A stretch of 64,000 nt of DNA from Clusia tigrina (lineage: Eukaryota; Arthropoda; Insecta; Diptera; Clusiidae). Numbering within the stretch: position 1 is the first letter of the stretch; every line of letters begins with the position of its first letter. The stretch spans positions 216,364,325 through 216,428,324 of the forward strand of contig OV050030.1 of assembly GCA_920105625.2 (NCBI GenBank), written 5' to 3'. Made by a program: the position numbers and the translations under genes. This document shows, piece after piece, positions 61,501-64,000 of this stretch. The notes beneath the pieces were generated by a model. It saw nothing but the letters and a program-made list of their open reading frames with translations. It searched no databases and had not been told where the DNA came from.

Positions 61501-64000
61501 TTTTATACGGTGCGTGCTACACCTATCAAAGTTTGCAACAATCAAATGCTTGTAACTTCTTACTGGAGAGTCATAAAATCTTGAAATTTGGTGACAATAA
61601 AGTACTCGAGCCTCTTATCAATTTAAGCTATCGCTCATAGCTATGTTACCCTTGAGTCCCAAATCAAACACTGATAAACTTCAAATGGCCCTAACTTCTA
61701 TACGGTGAGTCCTACACCTATCAAAGTTTGCAACAATCAAATGCTTGTAACTTTTTACTGGAGCTTCATAAAACCTTGATATTTGGTGACAATAAAGTAC
61801 TCGAGCCTCATCAATTTAAGCTATCGCTCATAGCTATGCTACCCTTGAGTCCCAAATCAAACACTGATAAAACTTCAAATGGCCCTAACTTCTATACGGT
61901 GCGTCCTATACCTATCAAAGTTTGCAACAATCAAATGCTTGTAACTTTTTACTGGAGCTTAATAAAATCTTGAATTTTTCTGACAATAAAGTACTCGAGC
62001 CTCTTGTCAATTTAAGCTATCGCTCATAGCTATGATACCCTTGAGTCCCAAATCAAACACTGATAAACTTCAAATGGCCCTAAATTCTATACGGTGCGTC
62101 CTACACCTATCAAAGTTTGTAACAATCAAATGCTTGTAACTTTTTACTGGAGCGTCATAAAATTTTGAAATTTGGTGACAATAAAGTACTCGAGCCTCTT
62201 ATCAATTTAAGCTATCGCTTATAGCTATGTTACCCTTGAGTCCCAAATCAAACACTGAAAAACTTCAAATGGCCCTAACTTCTATACGGTGCGTCCTACA
62301 CCTATCAAAGTTTGCAACAATCAAAAGCTTGTAGCTTTTTACTGGAGCGTCATAAAACCTTGAAATTTGGTGATAATAAAGTACTCGAGCCTCATCAATT
62401 TAAGCTATCGCTCATAGCTATGCTACCCTTCAGTCCCAAATCAAACAGTGATAAACTTCAAATGGCCCTAACTTCAATATGGTGCGTCCTGCACCTATCA
62501 AGGTTTGCAACAATCAAATGCTTGTAACTTTATACTGGAGCCTAATAAAATCTTGAATTTTTGTGACAATAAAGTACTCGAGCCTCTTGTCAATTTAAGC
62601 TATGGCTCATAGCTATGCTACCCTTGAGTCCCAAATCAAACACTGATAAACTTCAAATGGCCCTAACTTCTATACGGTGTGTCCTACACGTATCAAAGTT
62701 TGCAACAATCAAATGCTTGTAACTTTTTACTGGAGCGTCATAAAATCTTCAAATTTGGTGACAATAAAGTACTCGGGCCTCTTATCAATTTAAGCTATCG
62801 CTCATAGCTATGTTACCCTTGACTCCCAAATCAAACACTGATAAACCTTCAAATGGCCCTAACTTTTATACGGTGCGTGCTACACCTATCAATGTTTGCA
62901 ACAATCAAATGCTTGTAACTTCTTACTAGAGAGTCATAAAATCTTGAAATTTGGTGACAATAAAGTACTCGAGCCTCTTATCAATTTAAGCTATCGCTCA
63001 TAGCTATGTTAGCCTTGAGTCCCAAATCAAACACTGATAAACTTCAAATGGCCCTAACTGCTATACGGTAAGTCCTACACCTATCAAAGTTTGCAACAAT
63101 CAAATGATTGTACTTTTTTACTGGAGCGTCATAAAAGCTCGAAATTTTGTGACAATAAAGTACTCGAGCCTCTTATCAATTTAAGCTATCGCTCATAGCT
63201 ATGCTACCCTTGAGTCCCAAATCAAACACTGGTAAAACTTCAAATGGCCCTAACTTCTATACGGTGCGTCCTATACCTATCAAAGTTTGCAACAATCAAA
63301 TTCTTGTAACTTTTTACTGGAGCTTAATAAAATCTTGAATTTCTGTGACAATACAGTACTCGAGCCTGTTGTCAATTTAAGCTATCGCTCATAGGTATGC
63401 TACCCTTGAGTCCCAAATCAAACACTGATAAACTTCAAATGGCCCTAACTTCAATACGGTGCGTCTTGCACCTATCAAGGTTTGCAACAATCAAATGCTT
63501 GTAACTTTTTACTGGAGCCTAATAAAATCTTGAATTTTTGTGACAATAAAGTACTCGAGCCTCTTGTCAATTTAAGCTATGGCTCATAGCTATGCTACCC
63601 TTGAGTCCCAAATCAAACACTGATAAACTTCAAATGGCCCTAACTTCTATACGGTGCGTCCTACACCTATCAAAGTTTGCAACAATCAAATGCTTGTAAC
63701 TTTTTACTGGAGCGTCATAAAATCTTGAAATTTGGTGACAATAAAGTACTCGGGCCTCTTATCAATTTAAGCTATCGCTCATAGCTATGTTACCCTTGAC
63801 TCCCAAATCAAACACTGATAAACCTTCAAATGGCCCTAACTTTTATACGGTGCGTACTACACCTATCAATGTTTGCAACAATCAAATGCTTGTAACTTCT
63901 TACTGGAGAGTCATAAAATCTTGAAATTTGGTGACAATAAAGTATTCGAGCCTCATCAATTTAAGCTATCGCTCATAGCTATTCTACCCTTGAGTCTCAA
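55561..64000 (+). repeat. Most heterogeneous part of the array
   Basis: About 43 monomers with no long HOR. Short duplications remain: 56265-56510 and 56655-56900 (two monomers apart, shared CAAACGGCCCTCAC); 58650-58980 and 61000-61330 (offset 2341; shared CGCTCAGAGC and ACTGCTAAAAC); 59270-59560 and 60635-60925 (offset 1365; shared AGTTTAATAAATTC and TTGGGTCCC); 62600-62960 and 63577-63937 (offset 977; shared TATCAATGTTTGC). Private substitutions are frequent, such as GCATGTTTTTAC near 59014 and CTGCTATACGGTAAG near 63058. The array continues past the window end. Confidence 0.8.

Larger units (their letters stand above)
1..64000 (+). repeat. 195-bp satellite DNA array, head-to-tail, fills the window
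   Basis: Landmarks such as TTTGCAACAATCAAATGC, AAGTACTCGAGCCTC, AGCTATCGCTCATAGCT and TTGAGTCCCAAATC recur every 194-196 bp throughout, always in this order and orientation. About 328 monomers fit. A hand count on a consensus gives roughly 38% GC. No stretch lacks the period, so no unique sequence, transposon or gene interrupts the array, and both edges lie inside the array. Satellites of this kind typically form centromeric or other heterochromatin; that location is inferred, not seen. A flowering-plant origin is a moderate-confidence guess. Confidence 0.97.

Noticed and set aside
159..62527. Repeated open reading frames of 61-109 codons on the plus strand (for example 935-1180, 3272-3517, 51976-52221)
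   Set aside because: They follow the satellite period, most start at TTG, they run across monomer boundaries, and small length changes open or close them. There are no promoter, splice or domain signs. They are a property of the repeat.
1..64000. CRISPR array
   Set aside because: The full 195-bp period is conserved. There are no short repeats separated by unique spacers, and no cas genes.
1..64000. CENP-B box or telomere-type repeats
   Set aside because: I looked for a TTCG-n4-A-n2-CGGG-like core and for TTTAGGG or TTAGGG runs and saw neither. A CENP-B box is also not expected outside the lineages known to have it.
1..64000. Transposon-derived tandem repeat (LTR, MITE or Helitron tail)
   Set aside because: No terminal repeats, target-site duplications, polypurine tract, primer-binding site or coding remnants were visible. 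An ancient transposon origin of the monomer cannot be excluded without a database search.
1..64000. Ribosomal, 5S or tRNA gene tandem array
   Set aside because: The 195-bp unit has no recognisable 5S or tRNA promoter boxes or folded RNA core, and no terminator-type T run follows a conserved gene-like segment.
1..64000. Inverted monomers or strand switches
   Set aside because: Landmarks were in plus orientation in every line read. No minus-strand run of TTGATTGTTGCAAAC was found.

Overview
The whole window is one uninterrupted block of tandemly repeated satellite DNA. A monomer of about 195 bp (194-196 bp in intact copies) runs head-to-tail in one orientation from the first base to the last, about 328 copies in all. 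I found no gene, RNA gene, transposon, unique sequence, inverted monomer or gap. The roughly 60-110-codon open frames that recur are by-products of the repeat: most begin at TTG, they recur at monomer multiples, and they exist because one monomer class is 194 bp long and happens to lack stops in one frame.

The setting is a eukaryotic nuclear genome, most likely centromeric or other heterochromatin. A flowering plant is my best guess. The reasons are the monomer size, the nested higher-order repeats (HORs), the many C-to-T or G-to-A changes at CpG sites, and an internal motif (AAGTTA-n4-CATTTGA on the minus strand) that resembles, from memory, motifs in several plant satellites. The species cannot be named from the sequence.

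Layout. 1-9.5 kb: four copies or part-copies (A1-A4) of a 9-monomer HOR of about 1749 bp, separated by more mixed monomers. 9.5-11.3 kb: a 6-monomer unit, repeated once, carrying internal deletions. 11.3-17.9 kb: two tandem copies (D1, D2) of a 17-monomer, 3307-bp HOR differing at only about ten sites. 17.9-39.4 kb: a mosaic built on 3-monomer (586 bp) and 5-monomer (976 bp) units, containing large displaced duplications offset by 9109, 8523 and 4102 bp. 39.4-44.8 kb: less regular monomers with fresh one-monomer duplications. 44.8-50.7 kb: two copies (G1, G2) of a 15-monomer, 2924-bp HOR. 49.6-55.6 kb: three copies (H1-H3) of an 11-, then 10-monomer HOR that overlaps the end of G2. 55.6-64 kb: the most mixed section, with only short, part-diverged duplications.

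The biology here is array evolution. Unequal exchange of one to seventeen monomers, small deletions and conversion-like patches together produce a nested mosaic. Monomers fall into at least four linked-variant classes, and the monomer itself appears to have grown from a shorter internal unit. I do not see an undescribed protein-coding system. The points most worth following are the HOR mosaic, the conserved 6-bp-stem dyad in nearly every monomer, and the internal sub-repeat.
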